The notes under the pieces were generated by a model that saw only the letters and a list, made by a program, of their open reading frames with translations, did not search any database and was not told the DNA's origin. Shown here in pieces: positions 8,412 to 16,857 of a stretch of 64,000 bases of DNA. Numbering within the stretch: the first letter of the stretch is position 1; each line of letters starts with the position of its first letter. The DNA comes from a virus: positions 1-64,000 of the IMG/VR virus record IMGVR_UViG_3300046532_001566, one strand, 5' to 3'. The translations under genes were made by a program, and so were the position numbers.

Positions 8412-8676
8412 CCTTTTTCTCATATTCTTTAGCAATGTCTTCTATTGCTTTCGCTAAGTGTGGCATACGTTTTAATTCTTCGTTGATTCTAATAATTCCG
8501 TGTGCGGCGTGAAACTTAAACAGCCAAGGAAAAATTGCATGAACGTAACTAGTAAACACATACAATAATAATCTACTACCATTATAGAACGAATGCCTGC
8601 AATGATATCCATAGGTCATATTGCTATGATCCAAATGGTGCAAGCCTCTAGCCCAGAATGGATATTTCTTTGTCAT
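8386..8676 (-). CDS. DUF6356-like small membrane protein
   Basis: A 96-residue protein. The pattern HHLDHSNMTYGYH, a hydrophobic segment, then VHAIFPWLFKFHAAHG resembles DUF6356, a small family seen in phages and alphaproteobacteria. One membrane segment is likely at residues about 35-55. Function unknown. It opens the unit that continues into the partner and PP-loop genes. Confidence 0.65.
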   Translation of the reverse strand: MTKKYPFWARGLHHLDHSNMTYGYHCRHSFYNGSRLLLYVFTSYVHAIFPWLFKFHAAHGIIRINEELKRMPHLAKAIEDIAKEYEKKDEYSGLGK

Positions 8677-8718
8677 CTGTTTTATATATTACTTTATATT
8701 GTATATTTCTAGCCACAA

Positions 8719-9084
8719 TTAACTGGCTTGTCGAGTTATATAGTTAACCTTAATACGTTCAGGAGAGAAGTATTTCTCTACAACGCTTTGAGCTTTCTTT
8801 ATATCATATTCCATACAAGAAAAGACGTCAATATATAAGTCACCATTCTTATCAACAAAATGTCCTGTAATTGAACTAGTTTCAATTAACTGTACTAGAC
8901 TATGGCCAGCCGCATCTGGATCATGTGTAGCAAAATGTTCAATAATTGGTTCACCGTATGCCTGCATACCAATTGCAGGCACCAGTTCTAAAATAAAGTT
9001 TTTGATATTTTTTCCCGAACGTACTTGTTCTAGGTCTCCGTGCAAACAGTCAAATAGTGTATGATAACCCCAGTATTCTGACAT
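8719..9084 (-). CDS. speD: S-adenosylmethionine decarboxylase
   Basis: A 121-residue protein, the usual length of the small bacterial proenzyme. WGYHTLFDC at the N-terminus, ETSSITGHF near residue 68 (the self-cleavage site, where a Ser becomes the pyruvoyl group) and LYIDVFSC near 83 match SpeD. The enzyme makes decarboxylated SAM, the aminopropyl donor for spermidine. Phage copies are usually seen as metabolic helpers that supply polyamine for packed DNA. The start has GGAG upstream. A stand-alone gene, not clearly tied to its neighbours. Confidence 0.88.
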   Translation of the reverse strand: MSEYWGYHTLFDCLHGDLEQVRSGKNIKNFILELVPAIGMQAYGEPIIEHFATHDPDAAGHSLVQLIETSSITGHFVDKNGDLYIDVFSCMEYDIKKAQSVVEKYFSPERIKVNYITRQAS

Positions 9085-9171
9085 GAATTATATCTCCATT
9101 GAATAATTAATTCTATACTAATTGTACAACTATACTTAACCAAATAAGTCTAAAGTATGTTTTCCAATTTG

Positions 9172-9339
9172 TTATTTTCTAGAAGATTCTTTTATAAAAA
9201 ACAATCCAAAAAATACAGGCACTAACCATACCACTGATATATACACTATCGGATTATTGTAGTCATGCCATACAAACGAGTACAACACTACAAAAATGAT
9301 TGCTTGCAACACACCGGTAAAAGATATAATGTTCTTCAT
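9172..9339 (-). CDS. Small two-helix membrane protein, 55 aa
   Basis: Starts MKNIISFTGVLQ and ends FIKESSRK. Two hydrophobic segments, residues about 4-23 and 31-49, are separated by the polar turn HDYNNP, as in small holin-like or accessory membrane proteins. It fills an otherwise empty 290-bp gap in the same direction as its neighbours. No Shine-Dalgarno is visible. Confidence 0.6.
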   Translation of the reverse strand: MKNIISFTGVLQAIIFVVLYSFVWHDYNNPIVYISVVWLVPVFFGLFFIKESSRK

Positions 9340-9380
9340 GGTATATTTAAAGTTAATGCAATAGTCGTTAAAGGTATAGT

Positions 9381-9587
9381 TTATGATTTTGCAGGCTTAG
9401 TAGTTGCAGATGCCTCTTTTTCAGGCTCTTTTTTCTTAACACGTCTGCCCCAGATATTAGTTGTAATATCTCCCTTTTCACCATAAGGAATTTTCTTAAT
9501 TACGCCACCCTTTGCTAAGAACGCATCAATTTCTTCTTTTGATGTGTTTTCTGATCTAGTTTTCTTCTTACTATTTTTATTGGCCAA
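9381..9587 (-). CDS. Small basic hypothetical protein, 68 aa
   Basis: The N-terminus is Lys/Ser/Asn-rich, the middle reads KGGVIKKIPYGEKGDI, and the tail is Lys/Glu/Ala-rich. Probably largely disordered. It is divergent from the plus-strand oxygenase pair at 9674. Function unknown. Confidence 0.6.
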   Translation of the reverse strand: MANKNSKKKTRSENTSKEEIDAFLAKGGVIKKIPYGEKGDITTNIWGRRVKKKEPEKEASATTKPAKS

Positions 9588-9660
9588 TGTGTAACTCCAA
9601 ATGTGCTTGTTTCTAGTGTACTAATAATTATCGTTTAGAATAACAACTGTCTCGCCTAAA

Positions 9661-9668
9661 TATAAATA
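9661..9668 (+). promoter_or_regulatory. T4-type late promoter box
   Basis: A perfect TATAAATA followed by GTAGT and the ATG at 9674. The spacing matches the box at 5523-5530 and implies a leaderless late transcript for the oxygenase pair. Confidence 0.8.
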
Positions 9669-9673
9669 GTAGT

Positions 9674-10438
9674 ATGAGAAATAGTAATTATCCAAGACAC
9701 TTTGAAGAAAAATATAAAGGAATACCTTTTATAGTATTAGACATACCTCCAATTATTATGGATGATACTTTTAAAGAAATGTGGGATACACATAATGCTC
9801 CTATTGTAAGATTAAAACCAGACGAAAGGTATACAGATACTCCAGAAGAAGCAGGACGTATGCATAAACTAACTGGAAAGCTCAACGAATATACAATGCC
9901 AAACTGGAATGGAATTAATGTAATAGATAGTCCAGGAGCAGATGATAGATGGACTAAACCAATGATTGATGGCTCTGCTGTAATACCTAAATTTATAGAT
10001 TATTTAAAAACATCACTTCCGACAAACGGAATAAGTCAGATACTATTTTGGAGTAACCAGCGACCTATTGGAATTCACAGAGATATGAACGAACAACTCC
10101 CTTATCCAAATAGTTTAAGAATTATGATACAGGATGAAAATCCTAAACCTACTTTCTGGTTACAACCATTAGGAAAGGGATCAAAAGGAATTGGATCCGA
10201 AAACATTAAATTTGATAAAGACAATGCAATATATGTAGACACTACTGAATTAGATAGTAATGCATTTGTTTACAATAATCAAACATGGTGCCACGGAGCT
10301 CATAAGTTACAGAAGATTTATGGTGAAGGTATGTATTATTCAAAGATACTTTGTAGTATTAGTTTATCCTGGGAATGGAAAGGCTATGAAGAATTATTAG
10401 ATCGTAGTATTGAAAAATACGGAAACAATATAAAATGA
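9674..10438 (+). CDS. Predicted 2OG-Fe(II) oxygenase
   Basis: A 254-residue protein. IGIHRDMNE near residue 137 supplies the HxD; WCHGAHKL near residue 212 supplies the second His, followed by a late basic residue. The spacing fits the double-stranded beta-helix dioxygenases. There is no export signal. It overlaps the next gene by ATGA, so the two oxygenases are made together. Targets could be a protein side chain or a nucleobase; nothing here decides. Confidence 0.7.
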   Translation: MRNSNYPRHFEEKYKGIPFIVLDIPPIIMDDTFKEMWDTHNAPIVRLKPDERYTDTPEEAGRMHKLTGKLNEYTMPNWNGINVIDSPGADDRWTKPMIDGSAVIPKFIDYLKTSLPTNGISQILFWSNQRPIGIHRDMNEQLPYPNSLRIMIQDENPKPTFWLQPLGKGSKGIGSENIKFDKDNAIYVDTTELDSNAFVYNNQTWCHGAHKLQKIYGEGMYYSKILCSISLSWEWKGYEELLDRSIEKYGNNIK

Positions 10439-11094
10439 ATTTAGATTATCACATTGCAGTACCTCATTTAACTCCTACTAAAGAAGAACTAGAATGGGCT
10501 CAAAACGAACTATTGCCACATGCAGAAGTTGCGTTAGAAAAATTATTTGAAAAATATGGGGCAAAATTTGATAAAGCAAATATGGATCAGGAAATTTTTG
10601 CTAATAGCCCTATTGGCAATCGCATGAAAGATCATTTAGAAGAATTAGGATTAAGTTTTAGAAGATTTTGTTTGTTTATTGGATATAAAGGAGCTCATGC
10701 CGCAAAGCCACATTGTGATGCACATAAGTTTGATATTCCTATGATTGCTAGACTAAATGTTCCTATACAAGGTATTACTGGTGCTAAAATAAGTTGGTGG
10801 CCTACCGGAACTGATGATCCTAAAATGCTAGAAAGAAGATTTGAACAATGGAACAGCAAAACGCAGAAAATGGAACGTGGATTTAGTTATCTAGCAGATC
10901 CTGATGCTGATTGGGGAGAACCTATACATGTTGAAAGTGATCCAGGACCTTGCTGGAATCATGTTGATAAAGCTCATAAATTAGATTTAGATGACATTCA
11001 AGAACATAGGGTTAATATTACTGTTGAACTGGATCCGCAGATATCATGGATTGAACTTGTTGAACGTTTAGATAAAAGGGGCTACCTAGTTTAG
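10435..11094 (+). CDS. Predicted 2OG-Fe(II) oxygenase
   Basis: A 219-residue protein. KPHCDAHKFDIP near residue 92 gives the HxD pair; WNHVDKAHKLDL near 175 gives the distal His; EHRVNITVEL near 193 gives the Arg that binds 2-oxoglutarate. This is a complete HxD...H...R set. Translationally coupled to the oxygenase before it. Its end overlaps the small minus-strand frame at 11086-11235 by 9 bp. Confidence 0.72.
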   Translation: MNLDYHIAVPHLTPTKEELEWAQNELLPHAEVALEKLFEKYGAKFDKANMDQEIFANSPIGNRMKDHLEELGLSFRRFCLFIGYKGAHAAKPHCDAHKFDIPMIARLNVPIQGITGAKISWWPTGTDDPKMLERRFEQWNSKTQKMERGFSYLADPDADWGEPIHVESDPGPCWNHVDKAHKLDLDDIQEHRVNITVELDPQISWIELVERLDKRGYLV

Positions 11095-11235
11095 TCTGTT
11101 ATATTTTTTTTGTAATTCGTAAATTACATTAGACCAATAATCTCTGCTCCATTGTTCTCTACAAGTACTGTAAGCAATCCGGGCATTATTAATTAATCTA
11201 TCAAGTTGATCGTCTGTGTACTGCAATACCACCAT
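11086..11235 (-). CDS. Possible small protein, 49 aa
   Basis: The frame MVVLQYTDDQLDRLINNARI... ends YELQKKYNRLN and looks like one or two amphipathic helices. It starts inside the end of the deaminase gene, 35 bp overlapping in another frame, and stops at 11086. GAGG lies just before the ATG, too close for an ideal ribosome site; a TTG eight bases after GAGG may be the start instead. Confidence 0.45.
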   Translation of the reverse strand: MVVLQYTDDQLDRLINNARIAYSTCREQWSRDYWSNVIYELQKKYNRLN

Positions 11236-11641
11236 CCTCATCTGTACTGTAAACTACCCGTTTAAGTTTAAAATCTGCAATAGCTCTCATACATCCTTTG
11301 CATGGTTTTGCCATTCCTGAAACCCACTTAGTAGTATTACGTTGAGGGGGTCTCTTAACCCTTTGTACATATATAGTAGCTTTTTCCATATCAGTTTTGT
11401 CCATATGATTTAGACAATTTGAAATAGCACTAGTTTCAGCATGTAAATATATTGCTTCGCTATTCTTTCCGTATCTTGATTGAAAAGGGTGCGTTTTTTG
11501 TTGGTTGTGTCCTAAACTTATAACTCTACCTTTAATTGTAATTGCCGCGGCAAATTTAGCATTTCCAAAGCCGTCGTTGTCAATAGCACTCCTTCGCAAG
11601 AAATCCATTATTCTAACGTCTTTCTTAGATATATCATACAT
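11201..11641 (-). CDS. Cytidine/dCMP deaminase-family enzyme
   Basis: A 146-residue protein. LHAETSAI near residue 66 (zinc His and catalytic Glu) and KPCKGC near residue 112 (two zinc Cys) form the HAE...PCxxC zinc site of the CDA fold. T4-like phages use dCMP deaminase to make dUMP for dTTP, and the phage also has ribonucleotide reductase, so a dCMP role is the simplest guess. It is shorter than T4 Cd (193 aa). Confidence 0.75.
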   Translation of the reverse strand: MYDISKKDVRIMDFLRRSAIDNDGFGNAKFAAAITIKGRVISLGHNQQKTHPFQSRYGKNSEAIYLHAETSAISNCLNHMDKTDMEKATIYVQRVKRPPQRNTTKWVSGMAKPCKGCMRAIADFKLKRVVYSTDEDGGIAVHRRST

Positions 11642-11646
11642 TAAAT

Positions 11647-12084
11647 TTACTTCTTTTTAGTACTGTTAAGTTTATTAAGGGCTTCAGAATTTGCATTTAT
11701 TCTAGAATCTTGCAATGCATCAAGTTGAGATTGTATTTGCAAAGCACGTTCCATAGGAGTATCTAAGTGTACATGTTTATTAACTATTTTTTCTAGTTTT
11801 AAAAATGGTATTCTTTCATTTGGAACATATCTCCATGTGTATCCTTTTTCACTATAGAGACCAAACACTGTTTCTACTATGCCAATTTTTACAATGACTG
11901 CATCACAACCATCTAATATAACATGATCACCTTCGCCAAATGCAGGATTCATCTTGAATGCAAGTCCTTTAGCAATTCTGGTTGCCATATCTTTAAACCA
12001 CATAGTTGCAACTAATGCAATCAATACTGTTAGTCCTGGTGTGATAAATTGACTAAAATCAAGTGCTAATTTACTAGTGTCCAT
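11647..12084 (-). CDS. MscS-like membrane protein (channel beta-domain)
   Basis: A 145-residue protein with one hydrophobic segment (residues about 13-30). It is followed by FGEGDHVILDG near residue 50, a strand pair, and WRYVPNERIPF near residue 86. That is the pattern of the MscS beta-domain (F-x-GD-x-V ... PN-x-x-I/L). It lacks the other membrane helices and the C-terminal domain of full MscS. It may alter turgor or channel gating; inference only. Confidence 0.6.
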   Translation of the reverse strand: MDTSKLALDFSQFITPGLTVLIALVATMWFKDMATRIAKGLAFKMNPAFGEGDHVILDGCDAVIVKIGIVETVFGLYSEKGYTWRYVPNERIPFLKLEKIVNKHVHLDTPMERALQIQSQLDALQDSRINANSEALNKLNSTKKK

Positions 12085-12126
12085 TATTGTATCCTCCGGT
12101 TTCGTTTATTTACCGAAATTTACAGA

Positions 12127-12444
12127 TTATTTAAATATAAAATTCATAATTCCTGATCCGAGAACTACAACAAGTACTCCATTAAGAACGATTAAAGCTC
12201 TATCATGCCATAACCATCCAACTGTCAACCATCCAAGGCATCCAAAACATGATAATACCAAATCGTATATCTTAGGAACATCTGGTGCAGATCTACACAT
12301 AACAGCAACAAGAATAATTGCACATGAAGTCCATTTAATATACCAGGATAAATCCCCTTTACCAGGTGTTACTTTCTTAATAACCCTAGAAGAATTTAAG
12401 TCTTTAATTTGCTGATCCAGCTCTTGTTCGTGCATATCTTTCAT
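12127..12444 (-). CDS. Small integral membrane protein, 105 aa
   Basis: A charged N-terminal part (residues 1-33), then three hydrophobic segments near 35-49, 58-76 and 84-102. WYIKW before the first and WLWHDR between the last two are notable. First gene after a strong sigma-70 promoter, so probably early. Function unknown. Confidence 0.65.
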   Translation of the reverse strand: MKDMHEQELDQQIKDLNSSRVIKKVTPGKGDLSWYIKWTSCAIILVAVMCRSAPDVPKIYDLVLSCFGCLGWLTVGWLWHDRALIVLNGVLVVVLGSGIMNFIFK

Positions 12445-12489
12445 ATTACTCCACCAAAGGTTAACATACTAATTCTTACATTGATATAT

Positions 12490-12518
12490 AGTATACAATA
12501 GAAAGACTAAGAAGTCAA
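12490..12518 (-). promoter_or_regulatory. Sigma-70 promoter (early)
   Basis: -35 TTGACT, 17-bp spacer, -10 TATACT on the minus strand, 46 bp upstream of the gene at 12127-12444. A weaker plus-strand match (TTAACA, 18 bp, TATATA) overlaps it and may serve the gene at 12538. Confidence 0.85.
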
Positions 12519-12537
12519 CCAGAAAATAGGAAAAACA

Positions 12538-13464
12538 GTGATTAAAAAAGTATTAATGATTGCCGGAATAGGGGCAATTTTATCAACCGGAGCGTATGCT
12601 AAAGATATTGAATTTACAGTACATCATGGACCAGGTGGTCCAAGTGATCAAACAACAAGACTTATTGCAAATACTATAAAAAGTAAAACTAATCAGTATA
12701 ATGTAGTAAATCGTCCAGGTGCGGCTGGCAAGATTGCAATTAGACAAATGTTAAAAACTAAGACTAGTATTATCACAGCTACTATGGCTCAGATCTATGT
12801 TACAAATACATTAATGTTTGATAAACTAGAATATAACCCAAAAAATAGTTTTAACTTAATTGGTGTAGTTGCTACTATGCCAAATGTACTTGTTTGTAAT
12901 AACGAAAGAAAATTCTTTACAGTATCGGATTTAGAAAAATATGGAAAAGGAAAAATACTATTTGGTGCCGCGGGTTATGGAAGTAGTGAACATCTTGCTA
13001 CAGAAGTACTTAGACAGAAACTTACTATTAAGAGTATAGTGATTCCATATGCAAAAGGCGGAACGACTGCTTTAACAGATTTACTTGCAGGAAATATTGA
13101 TTGTATGTTTGCAAACTATCCAACTGTTAAAAATCATATTGGAGAAAAGATTACAAGTATTATGTCAAGTCATGAATTAGGTTTAGATATTCCAACTTGG
13201 TATGATGTTTATACAGAAGATTTTCCGTTTGTTAGTCCAATTGGATTAATTGCTTCTGCTAGAACTAGTCGAACGGATTTACGCAACATTAAACAAGATA
13301 TTAATAATACGTTTAAGAATCCAGATTTCGTAAAAGGATTAAAAGATATTGGATTATTTCCAGTAGCTAGTACAAGTATTAGTTCCAGACTAAAGGTATT
13401 AAGAAATAATGATGCCTTAAGAATCTACATTAGTAGAAACAACATTCCTCTCAAGAAAGACTAA
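12538..13464 (+). CDS. TctC/Bug-family periplasmic solute-binding protein
   Basis: A 308-residue protein with signal peptide MIKKVLMIAGIGAILSTGAYA, cut after AYA. The mature part matches the tripartite tricarboxylate transporter receptor family: HHGPGGPSDQTTR near residue 29, NRPGAAG near 60, FGAAGYGSSEH near 141, YAKGGTTALTDLLAGNIDCMF near 176. The start is GTG with AGGA seven bases upstream. No TctA or TctB partner genes lie in the window, so it may work with host membrane subunits. It is on the plus strand among minus-strand genes and converges, with a 4-bp overlap, on a PP-loop gene. Confidence 0.85.
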   Translation: MIKKVLMIAGIGAILSTGAYAKDIEFTVHHGPGGPSDQTTRLIANTIKSKTNQYNVVNRPGAAGKIAIRQMLKTKTSIITATMAQIYVTNTLMFDKLEYNPKNSFNLIGVVATMPNVLVCNNERKFFTVSDLEKYGKGKILFGAAGYGSSEHLATEVLRQKLTIKSIVIPYAKGGTTALTDLLAGNIDCMFANYPTVKNHIGEKITSIMSSHELGLDIPTWYDVYTEDFPFVSPIGLIASARTSRTDLRNIKQDINNTFKNPDFVKGLKDIGLFPVASTSISSRLKVLRNNDALRIYISRNNIPLKKD

Positions 13465-14771
13465 CGCATAAAAATATTAGAGCCTGGCGCCATTACTCGC
13501 AATCTACCAACTTCGTAGTTATGCAATACTGGTGCCAGGCCATCTGGACGCATGCCAATTAATCGTTCATCTTCTGAAAACGTATTCATTGCACTTGTAT
13601 TCCATTCTGTATTATCCGGGTCTTCAACATAACGTAAGAATGGCTTTAAGTTGTCAGACACATACTTTAGTCCTTCCATCCAAATTTGATATGCTTTGGT
13701 ATCAGAATACCCAATCCTAAACCATTGGTCAAATTCACTATCCCAATCTAATACTGCTTTCTGAGCCTGAAACCACCGCTTATCCCAAGTTGAATAAAGT
13801 AAGTTACGAAGTAATGGTTCATGCATTAACCTATAAACTTTACCAGTAGAATTTTCACTAGTAAAATACTGTTGCATTGAAGGATTTAATTCTAAATAAT
13901 TTTTAACAACATGAGCTTGTTTAATAAGCAAAGGAACACAATCCGGAGACCAGTAAAAGAACTCTACAGTAGAATTAGGATAGTCTTTTAAATGCTCTGC
14001 TACAGTAATCATATTAGTACTTCTGTCTGCAAATCTAACAAAGAATCGTCCTTGATGGACTAATGTTCTAGGCTTTTCAATGCCTACTATTAATCCAATT
14101 TTTTTATCTTTATCAAATCTCTTACGAACTTCCATAAAATGCAAATAGTTAAATCTTGTAATACCAGCTGGATTTAATCCTTCACGTTTATCTAACACCC
14201 AACTAGCATCACCTGACGCTTCTAGGCTTTCAAACAAATAATCACTCTGGTCAGTAATAGTAATCGTAGTCAAAGGCATTAATTTTTCAATTTCTTTTAA
14301 CCTAGGAATTGTATTTCTTACATGCTCACTTTCTGGCGCATCGTTAGCTTTAGTACTTGAGTCAATAACTAAGCCCTTACTTGCTTTAGACATAGTGTTA
14401 ACAATAACCTCATCAATATGTAGATTCTGTCTTTCAAACGCCTTAAAGATATTCCAAGAGTCACTTCCGCCACTAAAACTTAAAATTAAATAATCATACT
14501 TTGTTCTCAAATCAAATGCTCGGGCATCATACAGTTGATCTAATGTTTCTGTTGGTTCAACACTCCAGTCATGAGCTCTAAATTCCTTATTATTAAATAT
14601 CCATTGTACAGGCTTGTTTACTTTAACTGAATGTAACCCTGCTCTAATTTTAGAATCAAATTCAAATCCATCTACAATGTAATATCCAAGTTTCTTATTG
14701 ATATATGGATTTATAATTATCTTAGCCTCTGGTATAGATCCATTTGGATCTAGTAATGGAGTTATTACCAT
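13461..14771 (-). CDS. PP-loop ATP pyrophosphatase-like enzyme (paralog 2, divergent)
   Basis: A 436-residue protein with SGGSDS at residues 100-105 after the strand YLILSF. This is the PP-loop signature. The rest is far from the other five paralogs and the WW-x-x-F motif is absent. It is the last of four coupled genes in the cupin-partner-PP-PP-PP operon, and its start overlaps the stop before it (TAATG). Predicted adenylation chemistry; substrate unknown. Confidence 0.7.
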   Translation of the reverse strand: MVITPLLDPNGSIPEAKIIINPYINKKLGYYIVDGFEFDSKIRAGLHSVKVNKPVQWIFNNKEFRAHDWSVEPTETLDQLYDARAFDLRTKYDYLILSFSGGSDSWNIFKAFERQNLHIDEVIVNTMSKASKGLVIDSSTKANDAPESEHVRNTIPRLKEIEKLMPLTTITITDQSDYLFESLEASGDASWVLDKREGLNPAGITRFNYLHFMEVRKRFDKDKKIGLIVGIEKPRTLVHQGRFFVRFADRSTNMITVAEHLKDYPNSTVEFFYWSPDCVPLLIKQAHVVKNYLELNPSMQQYFTSENSTGKVYRLMHEPLLRNLLYSTWDKRWFQAQKAVLDWDSEFDQWFRIGYSDTKAYQIWMEGLKYVSDNLKPFLRYVEDPDNTEWNTSAMNTFSEDERLIGMRPDGLAPVLHNYEVGRLRVMAPGSNIFMR

Positions 14772-15718
14772 TATACTTTTCCTTTATATTGATGCCATCT
14801 ACGAGTCTTATCTGAACCAAAGTCAGTAAGAAGTGCTATTAGTTCATCTCTGTCTATAAAAGCACATTTGTTCTTATAGTTATGTCTTAATCTATTATCA
14901 GGAGGATTCATAATCCAATCTATATTATTTGCACTAACGTCTTTTGGAAATAACTCTAGTTCGTCCTTCCAGTATAAACCATATAGTAAAGGTTTAACAT
15001 AATATTCCCATGAAAAAATTAATGGAGGTGCTTCTCCAGACTTTTTCTCTACTAATCCGTTACCAACAATATATCTAATAGACTTGCAATATCCTTCTAC
15101 TATAGGATCGTTTAATAATGCTAACGTAAATTCATTATTATCTGACCTACGATCAATAGCTACAATTTTTCCTACCCTATCTACTTCTCTAAGTGCCCGC
15201 TGACTTGCTACTTCTATTGCAGTCCAGCTTTCCATACAGTATGTTTTCTTATTACGGAATATAAAATCAAAACTTTCAATACCTTGCAATATGTCTACTT
15301 CACTTGGTAGTTGCTTTAAGAACATTTTCATTAAATGATGTTCAGCTGGTATTCCTGTTTTTATTGCTAACTTGTTAACTTCTTCTTTATGTTCGTCTGG
15401 ATTAATTTCAACAACTAAAGTTTTGTTGTTATATTTCTTATCTAATATATTAATGTTGTTAAGTTCGTTGTCATTGTAGCCGGGCCAATGGCAGAAAGCT
15501 GTAGAATATGGCAAACCGCAAGAATCAAAAGTGTGTAGTAATACTTGGCTGTCTAATCCGCTACTAAGACTAATTGTTACATGAGTATCTCTTGCATCTG
15601 CTTCTTCTGCTAAATTGGTGCAAGCAATTTCCATTTCATCTCGCATATTGCCAACTGGTCTAGTGCAAGGTGTGTACTCTACAAAGAATTCGTCATTGAT
15701 GTCTATACCATACTTCAT
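14771..15718 (-). CDS. PP-loop ATP pyrophosphatase-like enzyme (paralog 3, divergent)
   Basis: A 315-residue protein with SSGLDS at residues 52-57, a PP-loop with Ser in place of the first Gly, as occurs in some AsnB relatives. The N-terminal region before the loop is short (about 50 residues), so no glutaminase domain is possible. It lies 39 bp after paralog 4 and overlaps paralog 2. Substrate unknown. Confidence 0.7.
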   Translation of the reverse strand: MKYGIDINDEFFVEYTPCTRPVGNMRDEMEIACTNLAEEADARDTHVTISLSSGLDSQVLLHTFDSCGLPYSTAFCHWPGYNDNELNNINILDKKYNNKTLVVEINPDEHKEEVNKLAIKTGIPAEHHLMKMFLKQLPSEVDILQGIESFDFIFRNKKTYCMESWTAIEVASQRALREVDRVGKIVAIDRRSDNNEFTLALLNDPIVEGYCKSIRYIVGNGLVEKKSGEAPPLIFSWEYYVKPLLYGLYWKDELELFPKDVSANNIDWIMNPPDNRLRHNYKNKCAFIDRDELIALLTDFGSDKTRRWHQYKGKV

Positions 15719-15756
15719 ATTAATAGTTATTACTCTGTTAAGTCCACTGCTAGCCT

Positions 15757-16857
15757 TTAGGAGAAGCTATTTGTTTGAAGTTTGTAAGGAGTTATATCAA
15801 AATGTGGAGGAAGAAATTCATAATTAGAATTTAATGCTCCAACATGTTCAATCGTCCTAAAGACATTTATAAGGCTTGCAATTTTAACTTTATTATCAAG
15901 ATATTCTTGATCTTTAGTAAAATCAAAGATAAATTCTTTTGCCGTAAACTTATATGTACTCCAATCTTTTGTAATTTTCTTATCTGGATTTGCAATACTC
16001 CATCTTTGAAAATCATCATTCATAAAGAACTGTATATAATTATTATCAAAGAAATCTTGATCTAAGGGAAAGGACATAAATTTACCCATATTAAAAAGCC
16101 TATAATATACGTTCTGCCATTTATAACAAAAATTATACCACCAAAAGAAATCTTTAAAATCTATAATTTCACAGGGTTGTTTTGCTTTAATTTGATCGTC
16201 CATAATGTCATACCAAATTTTAGCGGCTCGTTCAGACATTCCTTTATACATAAAAAATGCACCAACATTTTCAAAATTATATGGTTGAAACATAGCTCCT
16301 CGACCGTTATCCCATCTTTCAATTGCTTGATATATGTCCGTGCCAAACAACTGATCACACCCCTCACCACTAATAACAATATGGTCTTTGTTAATATGAC
16401 TAAACATAGTTTCACTTGCTATAATTTCAATCTTTCCTCTAATATATGTATAATAGAATCTAGGATTTTCTCTAATAGATTGAGCATTCATACAAATTTT
16501 AAGGTTGCTGTAATCCCCTTCAGATGCTATTATCATTGCTGTTAAAAGCGATGTACTATCAATGCCTCCGCTCCATAATATTAGGCATGGTTTATTTGTT
16601 GTTTTACTTAGATTAAGTAATTCAATTCCTCGAGCTATTGAAATTTCAGAAAATGTTCCAACATTAGTTTGTTCTTCTGGAATAGGAAGCATTACCTTAT
16701 AATTGTAAGGTGTCGTAACATGCCCTGTGCGATCGCATAAGTTAACAGTAGGAGCAATAACCTTATAAATTTCGTAGAAATCTTTTTGATCCTGTGTTCT
16801 TTCAGTTGCAGTATGAATTGCACTAGCAACGGTTGATAGTAATAATTCCCCCATCAT
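15757..16857 (-). CDS. Asparagine-synthetase-like PP-loop enzyme (paralog 4)
   Basis: A 366-residue protein with SGGIDST at residues 96-102. SGEGCDQLFG, about 80 residues further on, is the second ATP/acceptor motif of asparagine synthetase (GEGxDxxFG), the best-kept copy in this window. SIRENPRFYYTYIRGK and DFFWWYNFCYKWQ are shared with paralogs 1, 5 and 6. It overlaps its partner gene by ATGA. No glutaminase domain, so ammonia or another amine must come from elsewhere. Confidence 0.85.
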   Translation of the reverse strand: MMGELLLSTVASAIHTATERTQDQKDFYEIYKVIAPTVNLCDRTGHVTTPYNYKVMLPIPEEQTNVGTFSEISIARGIELLNLSKTTNKPCLILWSGGIDSTSLLTAMIIASEGDYSNLKICMNAQSIRENPRFYYTYIRGKIEIIASETMFSHINKDHIVISGEGCDQLFGTDIYQAIERWDNGRGAMFQPYNFENVGAFFMYKGMSERAAKIWYDIMDDQIKAKQPCEIIDFKDFFWWYNFCYKWQNVYYRLFNMGKFMSFPLDQDFFDNNYIQFFMNDDFQRWSIANPDKKITKDWSTYKFTAKEFIFDFTKDQEYLDNKVKIASLINVFRTIEHVGALNSNYEFLPPHFDITPYKLQTNSFS

